Below, piece after piece: positions 18,401-26,345 of a DNA stretch of 64,000 bases. The stretch covers positions 124,001 to 188,000 of the forward strand of contig NZ_JBJIAA010000001.1 in the NCBI RefSeq assembly GCF_045310695.1, in the 5' to 3' direction. Position 1 is the stretch's first letter. Every line of letters begins with the position of its first letter. The notes under the pieces were generated by a model. It was not told where the DNA came from. It saw nothing but the letters and a program-made list of their open reading frames with translations, and searched no databases. The stretch is from Clostridium_S neuense (lineage in GTDB: Bacteria > Bacillota > Clostridia > Clostridiales > Clostridiaceae). The position numbers and the translations under genes are program-made.

Positions 18401-21054
18401 TGTTCTATAACTGTTTTACTGCTATTTATTTTCCCAGACAAGCTAAGTCCTCTTATAGGTGACGCTACAACTTCAGATACATCAAAAAGCCAAGGACATA
18501 TTAATGCTAAAAAGGCTACGCTTAACCATCTATCCGGGTTATATGGAAGTACTGTAAATGCAAGTATAGCAAGTAATACAATAGCTGGAGATACGAGACT
18601 TCTCCTCAAGTTATCTGCAATTTTCCATCTTGAAAGTGCATTTATAGGTGACTTTCTAAATATCCAGGATATAATCTGCCAATCACCCCTAACCCATCTA
18701 TGAAGTCTCTTGGAGCTTGAATTATAATACGCTGGATATCCATCTATAAGTTCAACATCTGTTACTAATGCCGTTCTTGTGTATGCCCCCTCAAGTAAAT
18801 CATGGCTCAAAATAGCGTTTTCCGGCAGTTGATCCTTAAGCATTGTTTGAAATACATCAATATCATATATGCCCTTACCTGTATAAATTCCCTCTGCAAA
18901 TAAATCCTCATAAACATCCGATACTGCTGTACTATAGGTATCTATTCCAGTTTCACCAGAAAATATCTTTGAATACATTGTTTTATTTGCACTTACTGTA
19001 CTTATGCTCACTCTAGGCTGCATAATTCCGTATCCACGAACTACCTTATCATTTCTTATCTCTGGTCTATTTAAAACATGGGTTACAGCTCCTATGAGTT
19101 TTTTAGCTGCGTCCCTTGGAAGCTTTGTATCAACATCAAGAGTTATTACATATTTTACGTCACGAAGCTTTTCTATGTCTCCACTAATAACATTGTAACT
19201 TGTATTTTTATCTCCTTTTATTAGTGCATTAAATTCCATAAGCTTACCACGTTTTCTTTCCCAGCCAATCCACATATTTTGTTTTTTATTAAATTGTCTA
19301 TATCTATTAAAAAAGAAAAAAATATCTTCACCCCTGCGGCTATACTTTTCATTTAATGCTTTTACTTTTTTTAAAGTGCTTCTGTTTATCTTTTCGTCAC
19401 TAATTTCATTTTTTACATAACTATCTTTAAAATCACCAAGTATTGCAAAATATATATTTTTTTCTTTATTGGCAAGATAGTACACTTCCATATTTTCTAT
19501 GAGTTCAGTTACTCTATCTTCGCTGCTTAAAATTGTAGGAATTACCACAATAGTCTTTGCATAATCTGGTATACCGCTACTAAGCTCCATTTTAGGTACA
19601 AATCTAGGGTTAGTTAAATGGTTTATACTCCAGTTAAGTATTGAGTTAATTATTTCAGAGCAGGGTATTAAAATGCTTAATCCACCGACAACATACTTCC
19701 ATGGTTTTGCATAATTATCTGTAATATATATTATCCAAAGCATAAATAACGTAAGTAAAATTGTTCCAAGTATATTAGCCCATATATAAGTAGAAACTTT
19801 ATGTTTGCTTATAAAACTTATTGTATTTCTTATACCCTTTTTATTAATCCCAATTCTATTTTTTAATTCCTCGATACCATTATCCATAAGATAATATCCT
19901 ACATGCCTTTTTAACTCACTTTTTGTTTTAGCTTCATCAGCACATTTAACTGCTGCCCTTGCAATATAGGATTCTGGTAATTTCATTTGCTTTGAAATCA
20001 CCTCTACTCTATGCCTGTAATAATCTCTTGAGGCATAATCCATATTTATATATATATCTGCTGGATCCTTTTTTAATATTTCATGAGTTATGCTGAGTTT
20101 TTCAAAACATTCCTTCCAGTTTAATGCTTCAACTTCTCTTATTCCACTTATACAATTCCTCATTGAAACTTGAAATTTTGCTTGTTTTTGATGTTCAATA
20201 ATAACCATTCTATTACTGTCCATTTCTTGAACTTCCATGATATTGTATATGTACTTATAAATTTTTTCGTTTTCCACTCCATTATCCCTAAGCACCTTTA
20301 AAAGTCTTTCCATAAAATGCGTAGAAAAACCCATATTACCTTTTACTATTTTCTTAATTTCACCTTCTGTTAGTTCTTTATCTGAAAGTTTTATTATTTT
20401 ATCCGCGAGCTTATCTGCTTTTCCCTTTTCCCTTTGAGCAAAAACTATTCCCGAAACAACCCTACTTATATTTTGAATAATAGCTATTCTAAGCATAGTT
20501 GGAAGTGCCCAAAGCTCAGAACTTGCGAGTACATTTCTTTCTTCATAGGCATTAATAAATGAAAGGATTATATTTTCATCTACCCTTCCGTCAGTATGTG
20601 ATATCAATTCATTACTTAGATGATATATTCTTGGAAGACCCTTTAAAGAGCCTTTGTTTATTATAGGAAGTTCTTTATAAAAACTCTCTGACATATTGTG
20701 TCGTATATCCTTATATTCCTTTTCTATAAGATACAAATTATCAAGAAGCCATTCAGCTGCTGGAACAATCTCTCTATTATTCCTAATATCCCTATCTATG
20801 TATTCATATCCTCTCAAAATACTTTCATAGCTTAAATCAAGTCTTCTTATGATATTTTTTTTGCTGCTTCTCTTTCTTATTGTTTTATGATATTTAGACA
20901 ACTCTACAGCATGATTTTCTAACTTTTCATTTTCAACATCATCAATATATGGAACATCATCAAAAGAATAATTAGAATTATTTTTTAATGAAATTATAAT
21001 CACATATAATAAGATTAAAGCTACTAATATTGCTAATAAATATACGTAAGGCAT
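12475..21054 (-). CDS. Cyclic beta-1,2-glucan synthase-like protein (GT84-GH94)
   Basis: 2859 residues, close to the size of rhizobial/Brucella Cgs/NdvB. In order: an N-terminal membrane helix (about 4-24); a cytosolic region with YIDRDIRNNREIVPAAEW; membrane helices near 420-475; a GT84 domain (about 495-790) with the acidic motif ITLDVDTKLP near 640; more helices near 810-960; a glycoamylase-like domain (YRTSPTNMGMGLTSN near 1040 to EGMSLMALDNVIYN near 1528); then repeated glycosyltransferase-36 and GH94 phosphorylase-type domains with WARTAFYQSGGAYGFRDQLQ, QHWWHPIVNSGIRTRFSDD and GSGDWNDGMN near 2545, the expected acid residue. It should make beta-1,2-glucan from UDP-glucose at the membrane. 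The gene is intact and stands alone. Confidence 0.88.
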   Translation of the reverse strand: MPYVYLLAILVALILLYVIIISLKNNSNYSFDDVPYIDDVENEKLENHAVELSKYHKTIRKRSSKKNIIRRLDLSYESILRGYEYIDRDIRNNREIVPAAEWLLDNLYLIEKEYKDIRHNMSESFYKELPIINKGSLKGLPRIYHLSNELISHTDGRVDENIILSFINAYEERNVLASSELWALPTMLRIAIIQNISRVVSGIVFAQREKGKADKLADKIIKLSDKELTEGEIKKIVKGNMGFSTHFMERLLKVLRDNGVENEKIYKYIYNIMEVQEMDSNRMVIIEHQKQAKFQVSMRNCISGIREVEALNWKECFEKLSITHEILKKDPADIYINMDYASRDYYRHRVEVISKQMKLPESYIARAAVKCADEAKTKSELKRHVGYYLMDNGIEELKNRIGINKKGIRNTISFISKHKVSTYIWANILGTILLTLFMLWIIYITDNYAKPWKYVVGGLSILIPCSEIINSILNWSINHLTNPRFVPKMELSSGIPDYAKTIVVIPTILSSEDRVTELIENMEVYYLANKEKNIYFAILGDFKDSYVKNEISDEKINRSTLKKVKALNEKYSRRGEDIFFFFNRYRQFNKKQNMWIGWERKRGKLMEFNALIKGDKNTSYNVISGDIEKLRDVKYVITLDVDTKLPRDAAKKLIGAVTHVLNRPEIRNDKVVRGYGIMQPRVSISTVSANKTMYSKIFSGETGIDTYSTAVSDVYEDLFAEGIYTGKGIYDIDVFQTMLKDQLPENAILSHDLLEGAYTRTALVTDVELIDGYPAYYNSSSKRLHRWVRGDWQIISWIFRKSPINALSRWKIADNLRRSLVSPAIVLLAILAFTVLPYNPDRWLSVAFLALICPWLFDVSEVVASPIRGLSLSGKINSSKTVIEQVFLIFAFLPYKAYLMLDAIMRTLYRLIISRKNLLEWQTAADSERLMGRKPYDFIKSMWSASVIALVIAYFSFSRGREDGIIMFPSCIIWFISPVIAYYISREKERGNECISPQNNYYLRRIARKTWAYFEDFVNKESNFLAPDNYQEEYSKGVAYRTSPTNMGMGLTSNIAAYDLGFIGIEEFVDRIDKVLSQMESLPMYRGHFYNWYDTKTKEPLRPLYVSTVDSGNLVAYLWLLIGTIDEYEDNTIVRKEYKKGIEDTLKLAAEEVKNGYYEDILEEIKTDEFNLSMWCEILSKLLEKINMVEEDFDKDKIYWNMKLKDMCIRFIGELEEFSFSMSEIDKKIKSDYESMEFLNRILIYTPIKDIDYEIEKIRLKKSDNELVIRIINNFDKQKNRAKSLILRMNNLKERLRKISEETDFSMLFDKKRKLFSIGYDIESDSLGKSYYDLLASEARQASFIAIAKGEVEQTHWFKLGRAMTSVAGRKGLVSWSGTMFEYFMPLIIMKSYPDTLLSETYRTVIEAQKKYCKSRRVPCFGISESAYYSFDVDNNYQYKAFGVPGIGLKRGLANELVVSPYSTVMALQADFKDCFDNMKKLSSEGMEGRYGFYEALDYTSGRSNKGSNKSIVKCFMVHHEGMSLMALDNVIYNNVLQKRFHSNPRVKATELLLQERIPRRIVYDREKVFDVPEFKGVKQNITVRNYKTAKTPIPEIGLLSNGRYSVMISNSGSGYSKRLDTEIYRWRQDATKDDAGMFFYIKDVSTGKWWSPTYEPCESEGDSYEAVFALDRVEFRRKDGNIMTNTVVAVSNEEDAEVRKISITNKTSSSKIFEVTSYSEITIASHNADLAHPAFGNLFVSTEFVSEPECIIASRRPRSDKETKYWIMQKMIIEGVELSSTSYETSRVNFIGRGKSKNNPEGINNPLKNTVGDVLDPIISIRKKVKIHPGKTCNIYYINSISTSKDEVINTAEKYSKYHSIKRVFELARTQTQVEMSYMGIKSNQANIYQVMASRILFVNNSLKLREDYVKNIKKSQPDLWGYGISGDLPIVLLIVREENDVDLARQMILAHEYLETKGFNYDFVILDFQENSYVHILRDSIRELIIVRNSSTKRNNSGRIFLYGKSEMPEEDMNFLMGIAKFVVDSKDGLLISQIKNEVKKDIELEDLKTRDIKYDIKPHKFEVGNLKFFNEYGGFNKNGEYTIILNDGKNTPAPWINVISNQKFGFHVSESGSAYTWYENSRENKVTPWYNDWVSDPPGEALYVRDEDTGRFWGITPRPIRDKEDYIVEHGFGYSTFKHYREGIIGSVTMFVPMNESVKLLKVNVKNNTEVSRRLSLTYFAELVLGVAYEQTANYVSTYLEDKVIYAQNPYSTNFGDAFAYLKMYGGEEESFTGSRREFIGRGGNTETPQFMAKAKLSDSVGSGEEPCVCENIKLQLKPNEEKEIIIMFGEAPSLDKAKDITQKYSSFEEVDKELNNTKEYWNSLLHTITVKTPDETMNLLMNGWLMYQTLACRVWARTAFYQSGGAYGFRDQLQDVMSLSYIKPEITRRQILINSSRQFLEGDVQHWWHPIVNSGIRTRFSDDLLWLPYVTLDYIKNTGDYSVLDEKVNYIDDEPLKEGEDERYNIAKVSEKTESVYEHCVRAIEKGLKFGVHNIPLMGSGDWNDGMNTVGNKGKGESVWLGWFMYSILKNFKDIAKMKNDEYRVQRYSELSEFLRENIEKNAWDGDWYRRAYFDDGTPLGSSENEECQIDSLAQSWGVISGAAEPSRAKRAMTSLEKYLVKEEKGVILLLTPPFSSSKLEPGYIKGYVPGVRENGGQYTHAATWVIYAMTKLGEGKKAVKLFNMINPINHTKSYYDCQTYKVEPYVMAADVYAKQPYVGRGGWTWYTGTAGWMYRIGLDGILGLKLIEGKGFSIKPCIPEDWKEYSIKYNHYNSVYNIKVMKGTNKEIKFDGKKIEGDIIPFTEFGHHDVMVII

Positions 21055-21138
21055 AACAATTCATCCTTTCAGCAACTATATTTTAGTTTTCCTATATATC
21101 CTAACTTGAATTATTATTCCCTAATTTATAAAAAAAAA

Positions 21139-21393
21139 TGCAAAATAACAATGCTTCATCACATTAAAAAAATTCTATAAATCTAAGGCAAAAAAATCGA
21201 AAAATCCTAAGATATTTCAATAACTCCCTATCGGTCAAACAATTGAAATATCTAAGTATTTTCCGATTTTTTTACCAAGATTTATTAGAATTTTTTTAAA
21301 CTGTTCTTTCAGCATTGTTATTTTGCTTTCACGGTGGTACAAGGAAAAAATTCCTCCGTACCTACGGAATTTTAGCTGTAAAATTGTGTACCA
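21139..21393 (-). repeat. Foldback element, copy 1, with 50-bp conserved flank
   Basis: A hairpin of about 187 bp (21140-21326) is bounded by a perfect 16-bp inverted repeat, GCAAAATAACAATGCT / AGCATTGTTATTTTGC. The inner stem pairs ATCG(A)AAAAT with ATTTTCCGAT. A conserved flank (21327-21375, containing ACGGTGGTACAAGG and TTCCTCCGTACCTACGGAA) follows. A second copy lies inverted at 36172-36405. It is about 85 bases upstream of the glucan synthase start. Confidence 0.75.
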
Positions 21394-21394
21394 C

Positions 21395-21490
21395 TTAAAG
21401 ATAAACAACTTGGAATATTAAAATTAGCCGAATTCTATTTTTGAACATATTGGCTATGTCAACATGTATTGGTTGACAATTGACAGAGGA
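21395..21490 (+). repeat. 90-bp dispersed direct repeat, copy 1
   Basis: It starts AAAGATAAACAACTTGGAA and ends near GGTTGACAATTGACAG. The copy at 50471-50565 matches along most of its length in the same orientation. No coding content is seen. Confidence 0.65.
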
Positions 21491-21524
21491 CAGTTAAGGT
21501 TAACTTTCTTCCGTTTCACTATAG

Positions 21525-21740
21525 ATAGTCTTAAACTTAATGCTGGCGCCAATTTTTTTAAATTACCTGCTTTTCTCGCTTAGCAAAGCTAAGCATCGTT
21601 AGCTATAATTAAAGATTTATCTGAGAGAAGCGAAAGATAAATCATCCTTCACTGTACTCTGGGTTAAATTCCAGTTTAATATGGCAAACTTGGAACTTGC
21701 AATTTCAACTTTTCAACTTGTCTATCTATAAATTATTATA
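21525..21740 (-). repeat. Cloverleaf repeat, copy B (rearranged)
   Basis: Read on the minus strand it contains the TATAGATAGACAA flank, AAACTGGAATTT, CAGAGTACAGTGAAGG and arm 1 (GATTTATC...GATAAATC; plus-strand positions 21614-21621 and 21636-21643). The middle diverges, and an ATTAAGTTTAAG remnant of arm 2 is at 21530-21542. Compared with copy A, arm 1 has a compensatory change (ACC/GGT becomes ATC/GAT). Confidence 0.6.
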
Positions 21741-21772
21741 ATTAATTATCTAAAAATAGCACCACATTAATT

Positions 21773-23062
21773 TTATAGAATTGAAAACTCATTTCTTATG
21801 ACATCTTCGTAACTTTCTCTTTTGCATATTAATTTTGAAGTACCATTCTTAACTAAAACAACTGCAGGCTTAGGTATTTTATTATAATTATTAGACATAG
21901 AATATCCATAAGCACCTGTGGTTGGTACAGCAAGTAAATCTCCACTTTTAGCTTCCGGCAATTCAACATCTGTTAACAGTATATCGCCAGATTCACAACA
22001 CTTACCTGATATAGTTACTTTTTCCCTTGATGCATCAAATCTATTTGCAATTGAACATTCATATTCAGCATTATAAAGAGAAGGTCTTATATTATCAGTC
22101 ATTCCGCCGTCTACAGATATATATTTTCTTATATTAGGTATATTTTTTATAGAACCTATTGTATATAAAGTCGTTCCAGCATTGCCTATAATTGATCTTC
22201 CTGGTTCTATAATAAGCTTTGGAAGCTTAATTCCAAGTTCTGCACTTTTTTTGTCCGCTTCATTAAGTATAGCCTTACAGAATTCTTCAGTAGTTCTTGG
22301 CTTATCTTCTTTTGTATAATAAATTCCAAAGCCCCCACCTAAATCAAGTTCCTCAATATTATATCCTATTTCTTCTCTTATTTGTTTTATAAAAGTAAGC
22401 ATTGCATCAACTTCTTCTAAATAAGGATTTATTTCAAATATCTGAGAACCAATATGTGCATGAAGGCCTACAAGTTCAATATTCTTAAATTTAATAGCCT
22501 CTCTTACAGCTTCAAGAGCATCTCCATTAGAAAGTGTAAATCCAAACTTTGAATCAATTTGACCTGTTTTTATATATTCATGAGTATGAGCTTCTATTCC
22601 TGGAGTTATTCTCAAAAATATTTTTTGAACTATATTTTCTCCTGCAGCTATTTCATTTATCTTCTCAATTTCGTAAAAATTATCAACAACGAATCTTCCT
22701 ACTCCAAGGTTTACTCCCATTTTAATCTCATCTATTGTTTTATTATTTCCGTGAAAAAATATTTTTTCCATGGGGAATTTTGCTTTATAGGCCGTATACA
22801 ATTCTCCACCAGAAACTACATCTAGGTTAAGCCCTTCCTCATTTATAATTTGACACATTGCAACAGGTAAAAATGCCTTTCCTGCATAAGCAACCGTATT
22901 ATTCTCACCAAAGCTTTTACGATAACTTTTGCAATTACTTCTCAAAAGTTCTTCGTCTATAACATAAAGTGGAGTTCCATATTCTTTAGCAAGATTACTT
23001 GAGCTTACACCACCTATATATAATTCATTATCTCTTACTGACATGCTTCCAAATAATTTCAA
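21773..23062 (-). CDS. lysA: Diaminopimelate decarboxylase
   Basis: 429 residues, PLP-dependent fold III decarboxylase. It forms L-lysine from meso-diaminopimelate, the last step of lysine synthesis. The PLP lysine is in VAYAGKAFLP; HAHIGSQIFE, CCESGDILLTD and GAYGYSMSNNYN are conserved cofactor and substrate segments. The start is TTG at 23062, a few bases after AGAGGTG. It is a single gene controlled by the lysine riboswitch in its leader. Confidence 0.95.
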   Translation of the reverse strand: MKLFGSMSVRDNELYIGGVSSSNLAKEYGTPLYVIDEELLRSNCKSYRKSFGENNTVAYAGKAFLPVAMCQIINEEGLNLDVVSGGELYTAYKAKFPMEKIFFHGNNKTIDEIKMGVNLGVGRFVVDNFYEIEKINEIAAGENIVQKIFLRITPGIEAHTHEYIKTGQIDSKFGFTLSNGDALEAVREAIKFKNIELVGLHAHIGSQIFEINPYLEEVDAMLTFIKQIREEIGYNIEELDLGGGFGIYYTKEDKPRTTEEFCKAILNEADKKSAELGIKLPKLIIEPGRSIIGNAGTTLYTIGSIKNIPNIRKYISVDGGMTDNIRPSLYNAEYECSIANRFDASREKVTISGKCCESGDILLTDVELPEAKSGDLLAVPTTGAYGYSMSNNYNKIPKPAVVLVKNGTSKLICKRESYEDVIRNEFSIL

Positions 23063-23132
23063 TCTTCACACCTCTTTAATCAATTTATGCATAAAAAAAT
23101 ATTTATTGTTATAATTATGCAAAAGTATATAA

Positions 23133-23165
23133 AATAATACGGCAAAGTTCAACTCTGCCGTATAA
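23133..23165 (-). terminator. Riboswitch-controlled terminator of lysA
   Basis: On the minus strand ATACGGCAGAGTT pairs with AACTTTGCCGTAT and is followed by a U-rich ATTATTTTATA. It lies between the lysine aptamer and the lysA start, the expected place for an intrinsic attenuator. Confidence 0.8.
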
Positions 23166-23185
23166 TAAACAACTTTGTGAACCTT

Positions 23186-23350
23186 GTAGCTCTCCACTTA
23201 AAAACTAAGCGACAGCCTTATACATATTGTGCATAAAGCCAGATAAATAACCTGCCAGCTTATTCATCTTCGGCTAAAAGTTCCTTTCACTGCTTATAAT
23301 TGCCTGCCAGCTAAAACAGCTACTCTTAACTTAAAGCGCCTCTACATTAG
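23186..23350 (-). promoter_or_regulatory. Lysine riboswitch (L box)
   Basis: On the minus strand, in order: GTAGAGGCGC, AAGAGTAGCTG, AGTGAAAGGAACTTTTAGC, CCGAAGATGAATAAGCTGGC, TCTGGCTTTATG, AAGGCTGTCGCTTAG and GGAGAGCTAC. These are the conserved junction segments of the lysine aptamer in the right order. With lysine bound it should favour the terminator at 23133-23165 and switch lysA off. Confidence 0.93.
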
Positions 23351-23376
23351 TAGTTTCACTAATATCAATTTTTTTT

Positions 23377-23405
23377 ATTGTAGCATAATACTCATAAATA
23401 TACAA
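23377..23405 (-). promoter_or_regulatory. lysA promoter
   Basis: On the minus strand TTGTAT (23405-23400), 17 bases, then TACAAT (23382-23377) with TG one base upstream. Transcription would start near 23370, just ahead of the riboswitch, giving a leader of about 300 bases. It lies immediately after the apeB stop. Confidence 0.6.
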
Positions 23406-23412
23406 CTTATTT

Positions 23413-24714
23413 TTAAATATTATAAAATTCTTCGAAGGATTTTTCAACATATAAATGATCCTTAACACCGCATAATTCCCTTACAGAATGCATTGCAAGT
23501 AATGGTGTGCCTATATCAACCGACCTTAAAGCCAAATGAGTTGAACTTATAGGTCCAATTGTGGATCCTCCTGTTTCATCTGATCTATTTACAAATTTCT
23601 GAAATGGAATTCCAGCACTTTTACATATTTGAGTATACACTGCTATAGAGTTACTCTCGGATGTGTACTTTTGATTTGCATTTATTTTAATTACAGGTCC
23701 TTCATTTATATGTGGTCTATTAGTTGGGTCTGCTTTTTCACCCTTATTTGGATGAACAGCATGTGCCGCATCTGATGATATAATAAAAGATCTGCTAAGC
23801 GCTCTAAAGAAATCCTCTCTATCGCCTCCAAAAGATATAACAATTCTTTCAAGTATATCAGATAAAAACTGCGAATCAGCTCCTTGCTTAGTAGAACTTC
23901 CTACCTCTTCATTATCAAAGCACACAAGAACATTAGTCATTTCCGATACGTTTGACTTTACTAAAGCACTTACTCCCGCATGAACCATTTCTAAATCATC
24001 TAATCTGCTGCTGGAAACAAATTCATTATTCGCTCCCATTATACAACCCTTACCATATTCATAAAGTACAAGATCGAAGTCAATTATCTCCTCCTGATCA
24101 ACATTCAATTCACTGGCAAGGAGTTTAACAAGATAGTTATCTTTTTCAAAATTATCATTAATAAGACCAAGCACAGGAAGCATATCAACCTGCTTATTTA
24201 ACTCTATACCCTTGTTTATATTTCTATTCATATGTATTGCCAGGTTAGGTATTATAAGTATAGGTCTATTAATGTTTATGAGTTTAATCTTAGGACATAA
24301 AGCAGTCTTTCCCTTTAAAGCCACTCTCCCAGCTAAAGCTAAAGGTCTATCAAGCCAAGTATTTAGGATAGGTCCTCCATACACTTCTGTATTTAACTTT
24401 AAATACGCTCCTTCTGAAACAATTTCAGGATTTGGCTTTATTCTAAAGGTAGGGGAATCTGTATGAGCTCCTATTATTTTAAACCCATTTTTAGCAATAA
24501 CTCCACTTCCAACAACAAACGCAACTAAGGCTGAATTGTTTCTTGTAATAAAGTATTTTCCATTCTTTTGAACTTCCCATCTGTCTTCCTCATTTAATTC
24601 CATAAATCCATTATCTCTAAGCATATCGCTTATTGTATCTACTGCATGAAAAGGTGTTGGACTTTTATATATAAAGTCAATCAATTCTTCAGCATATTCT
24701 AATTCTCTTTCCAT
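23413..24714 (-). CDS. apeB: M18 family aminopeptidase
   Basis: 433 residues. It is a zinc aminopeptidase of the M18 family (aspartyl aminopeptidase/ApeB type), cytosolic, removing N-terminal acidic or other residues from peptides. The metal-binding and catalytic segments are visible: GAHTDSPTFRIKPNP, FDNEEVGSSTKQGADS, SSDAAHAVHPN and LLAMHSVRELCG. The ATG at 24714 follows GGAGGTT; the in-frame ATG 15 bases upstream overlaps the ribosome binding site. It is monocistronic. Confidence 0.93.
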   Translation of the reverse strand: MERELEYAEELIDFIYKSPTPFHAVDTISDMLRDNGFMELNEEDRWEVQKNGKYFITRNNSALVAFVVGSGVIAKNGFKIIGAHTDSPTFRIKPNPEIVSEGAYLKLNTEVYGGPILNTWLDRPLALAGRVALKGKTALCPKIKLININRPILIIPNLAIHMNRNINKGIELNKQVDMLPVLGLINDNFEKDNYLVKLLASELNVDQEEIIDFDLVLYEYGKGCIMGANNEFVSSSRLDDLEMVHAGVSALVKSNVSEMTNVLVCFDNEEVGSSTKQGADSQFLSDILERIVISFGGDREDFFRALSRSFIISSDAAHAVHPNKGEKADPTNRPHINEGPVIKINANQKYTSESNSIAVYTQICKSAGIPFQKFVNRSDETGGSTIGPISSTHLALRSVDIGTPLLAMHSVRELCGVKDHLYVEKSFEEFYNI

Positions 24715-24908
24715 TTGTTTAACCTCCATATAGATCAGTTCACATTTTGCAATATAAGAAAGATAAATGATCCTTTATGCATTGTAAACTGCAATTTATT
24801 TTAAATAATTTAAATGTTATAAAAAATTTTCACTAATTCTAAGTTTTGGGTTATACATCTATAAGTATACAAAATACATTTATTTTTTTCCAGCATATTT
24901 ACGAAGTA

Positions 24909-24917
24909 TGTTATAAT
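24909..24917 (+). promoter_or_regulatory. Extended -10 promoter of the CDF gene
   Basis: TG-T-TATAAT with no convincing -35 box, about 70 bases ahead of the start codon. Confidence 0.45.
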
Positions 24918-24990
24918 TGATGGTAATATATTAACACACATACTAAGCTTTAAAGTTTTCAATCGATTATTATATTAAGGAAGTGATTTT

Positions 24991-26178
24991 ATGTTTTCAA
25001 ACTTAGTTATTTCAAAATTCATAAAAAATTATGACGATATTTCAAACAAAAAAGTTCGTGAAAATTATGGAATATTGAGCAGCATAATGGGGCTCATTGT
25101 TAATTTTATTTTATTTTTAATTGAGCTTTCTATAGGAGTTGTATTAAACAGCATTGCCGTAATTGCAGATGCTTTTCATAATCTTGCTGATGTCAGTTCA
25201 TCTTTAGTAACCCTTATTGGCTTTAAGCTTTCAAACAAGCCTGCTGATAAAAATCACCCTTTTGGCCATGGCAGAGTTGAATATCTTTCCTCTCTATTAG
25301 TATCAGCTATAATACTAATGGTGGGTTTTGAGTTTATAAAAAGTTCCTTCTCAAGAATTTTACATCCCGAAGAAACTAAATTTAATTTAATTTCTTTTAT
25401 TATAATTATAATTGCTATTCCTCTAAAACTCTGGCTAAGTCATTTTAACAAATATATTGGACAAAAAATAAAATCCTCTGCACTTTCAGCTGTTGGTGCA
25501 GATGCACTAAATGATGTTTTTATACTTTCTGGAGTAATAATTTCACTGTTAGTATGGAGATTTTTTCACATCTCTGTCGATGGATATGTAGGAGTTATAG
25601 TTGCCATTTTCATAATGCTTTCTGGTTTTTCTATAATGAAAAGCACTATAAATCCACTTCTAGGTCAGGCACCAGACCCTACACTTGTAAAAAACATAAA
25701 GCAACTTGCAATAAAATATGATTTAATTATAGGCGTCCATGACCTTATAATTCATAATTATGGTCCTACAAGGTCAATGGCATCCTTTCATGCAGAGGTT
25801 CCTTATAATGTGCCAATAATGAAAATTCATGACGAAATAGATATGGCCGAAAAAGAAATATCCGAAAAACTAAATATGCTTATAGTTATACACATGGACC
25901 CTGTTTTAACAGATTCCAAAGAAGTTACTGAAGCTAAAAAAGAAGTTGCCCGCATACTAAAAAACTTTCCAGAAGTAAATTCTTTTCATGATTTTAGAAT
26001 AGTTGGAACTGGTGAGCACAAAAAACTTTTATTTGATATTGTAATAACCTTTGATGTTAAAATTTCAAAAGCATCCGAAGATAAACTTATAAAAAATATA
26101 GATAACGAAATAAGAAGAATGCATCCTAGATATGAAACAATAATAACAATTGATAGAGACTATACTGAAACGCTGTAA
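24991..26178 (+). CDS. Cation diffusion facilitator (divalent metal exporter)
   Basis: 395 residues. About six membrane helices (roughly residues 30-220) are followed by a cytosolic domain. The family signature is present: IADAFHNLADVSSSLVTLIG in helix 2, HPFGHGRVEYLSSL after it, and GADALNDVFIL in helix 5, giving metal-site residues D/H/D and D/N/D. This pattern is seen in Mn/Fe/Zn exporters, and the metal cannot be fixed. The C-terminal part is longer than the minimal family domain. ATG at 24991 follows AAGGAAGTGA. Single gene. Confidence 0.9.
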   Translation: MFSNLVISKFIKNYDDISNKKVRENYGILSSIMGLIVNFILFLIELSIGVVLNSIAVIADAFHNLADVSSSLVTLIGFKLSNKPADKNHPFGHGRVEYLSSLLVSAIILMVGFEFIKSSFSRILHPEETKFNLISFIIIIIAIPLKLWLSHFNKYIGQKIKSSALSAVGADALNDVFILSGVIISLLVWRFFHISVDGYVGVIVAIFIMLSGFSIMKSTINPLLGQAPDPTLVKNIKQLAIKYDLIIGVHDLIIHNYGPTRSMASFHAEVPYNVPIMKIHDEIDMAEKEISEKLNMLIVIHMDPVLTDSKEVTEAKKEVARILKNFPEVNSFHDFRIVGTGEHKKLLFDIVITFDVKISKASEDKLIKNIDNEIRRMHPRYETIITIDRDYTETL

Positions 26179-26209
26179 TGTAGAGATGTATACTGATAAA
26201 CTGGAATTT

Positions 26210-26345
26210 GAAAGAAAGAGTAGAGAGCAGAGTGAAGCGCTTAAAATATAGTGCCAGCGCAGCTGGCACTATTAAGTTCTAAGATTTACCTGAGAGAAGC
26301 GAAAGGCAAATCCACATTCACTCTACTCTCTACTCTTCTTCAAAT
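26210..26345 (-). repeat. Cloverleaf repeat, copy C (arm 3 deleted)
   Basis: On the plus strand: AAACTGGAATTTG flank, AGAGTAGAGAGCAGAGTGAAG, CGCTTAAAATATAG, a perfect sub-hairpin AGTGCCAGC-GCA-GCTGGCACT, ATTAAGTTCTAAG, arm 1 (GATTTACC...GGCAAATC) and TTCACTCTACTCTCTACTC. The arm 3 segment is missing. It overlaps the end of the MTA deaminase gene. Confidence 0.7.
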
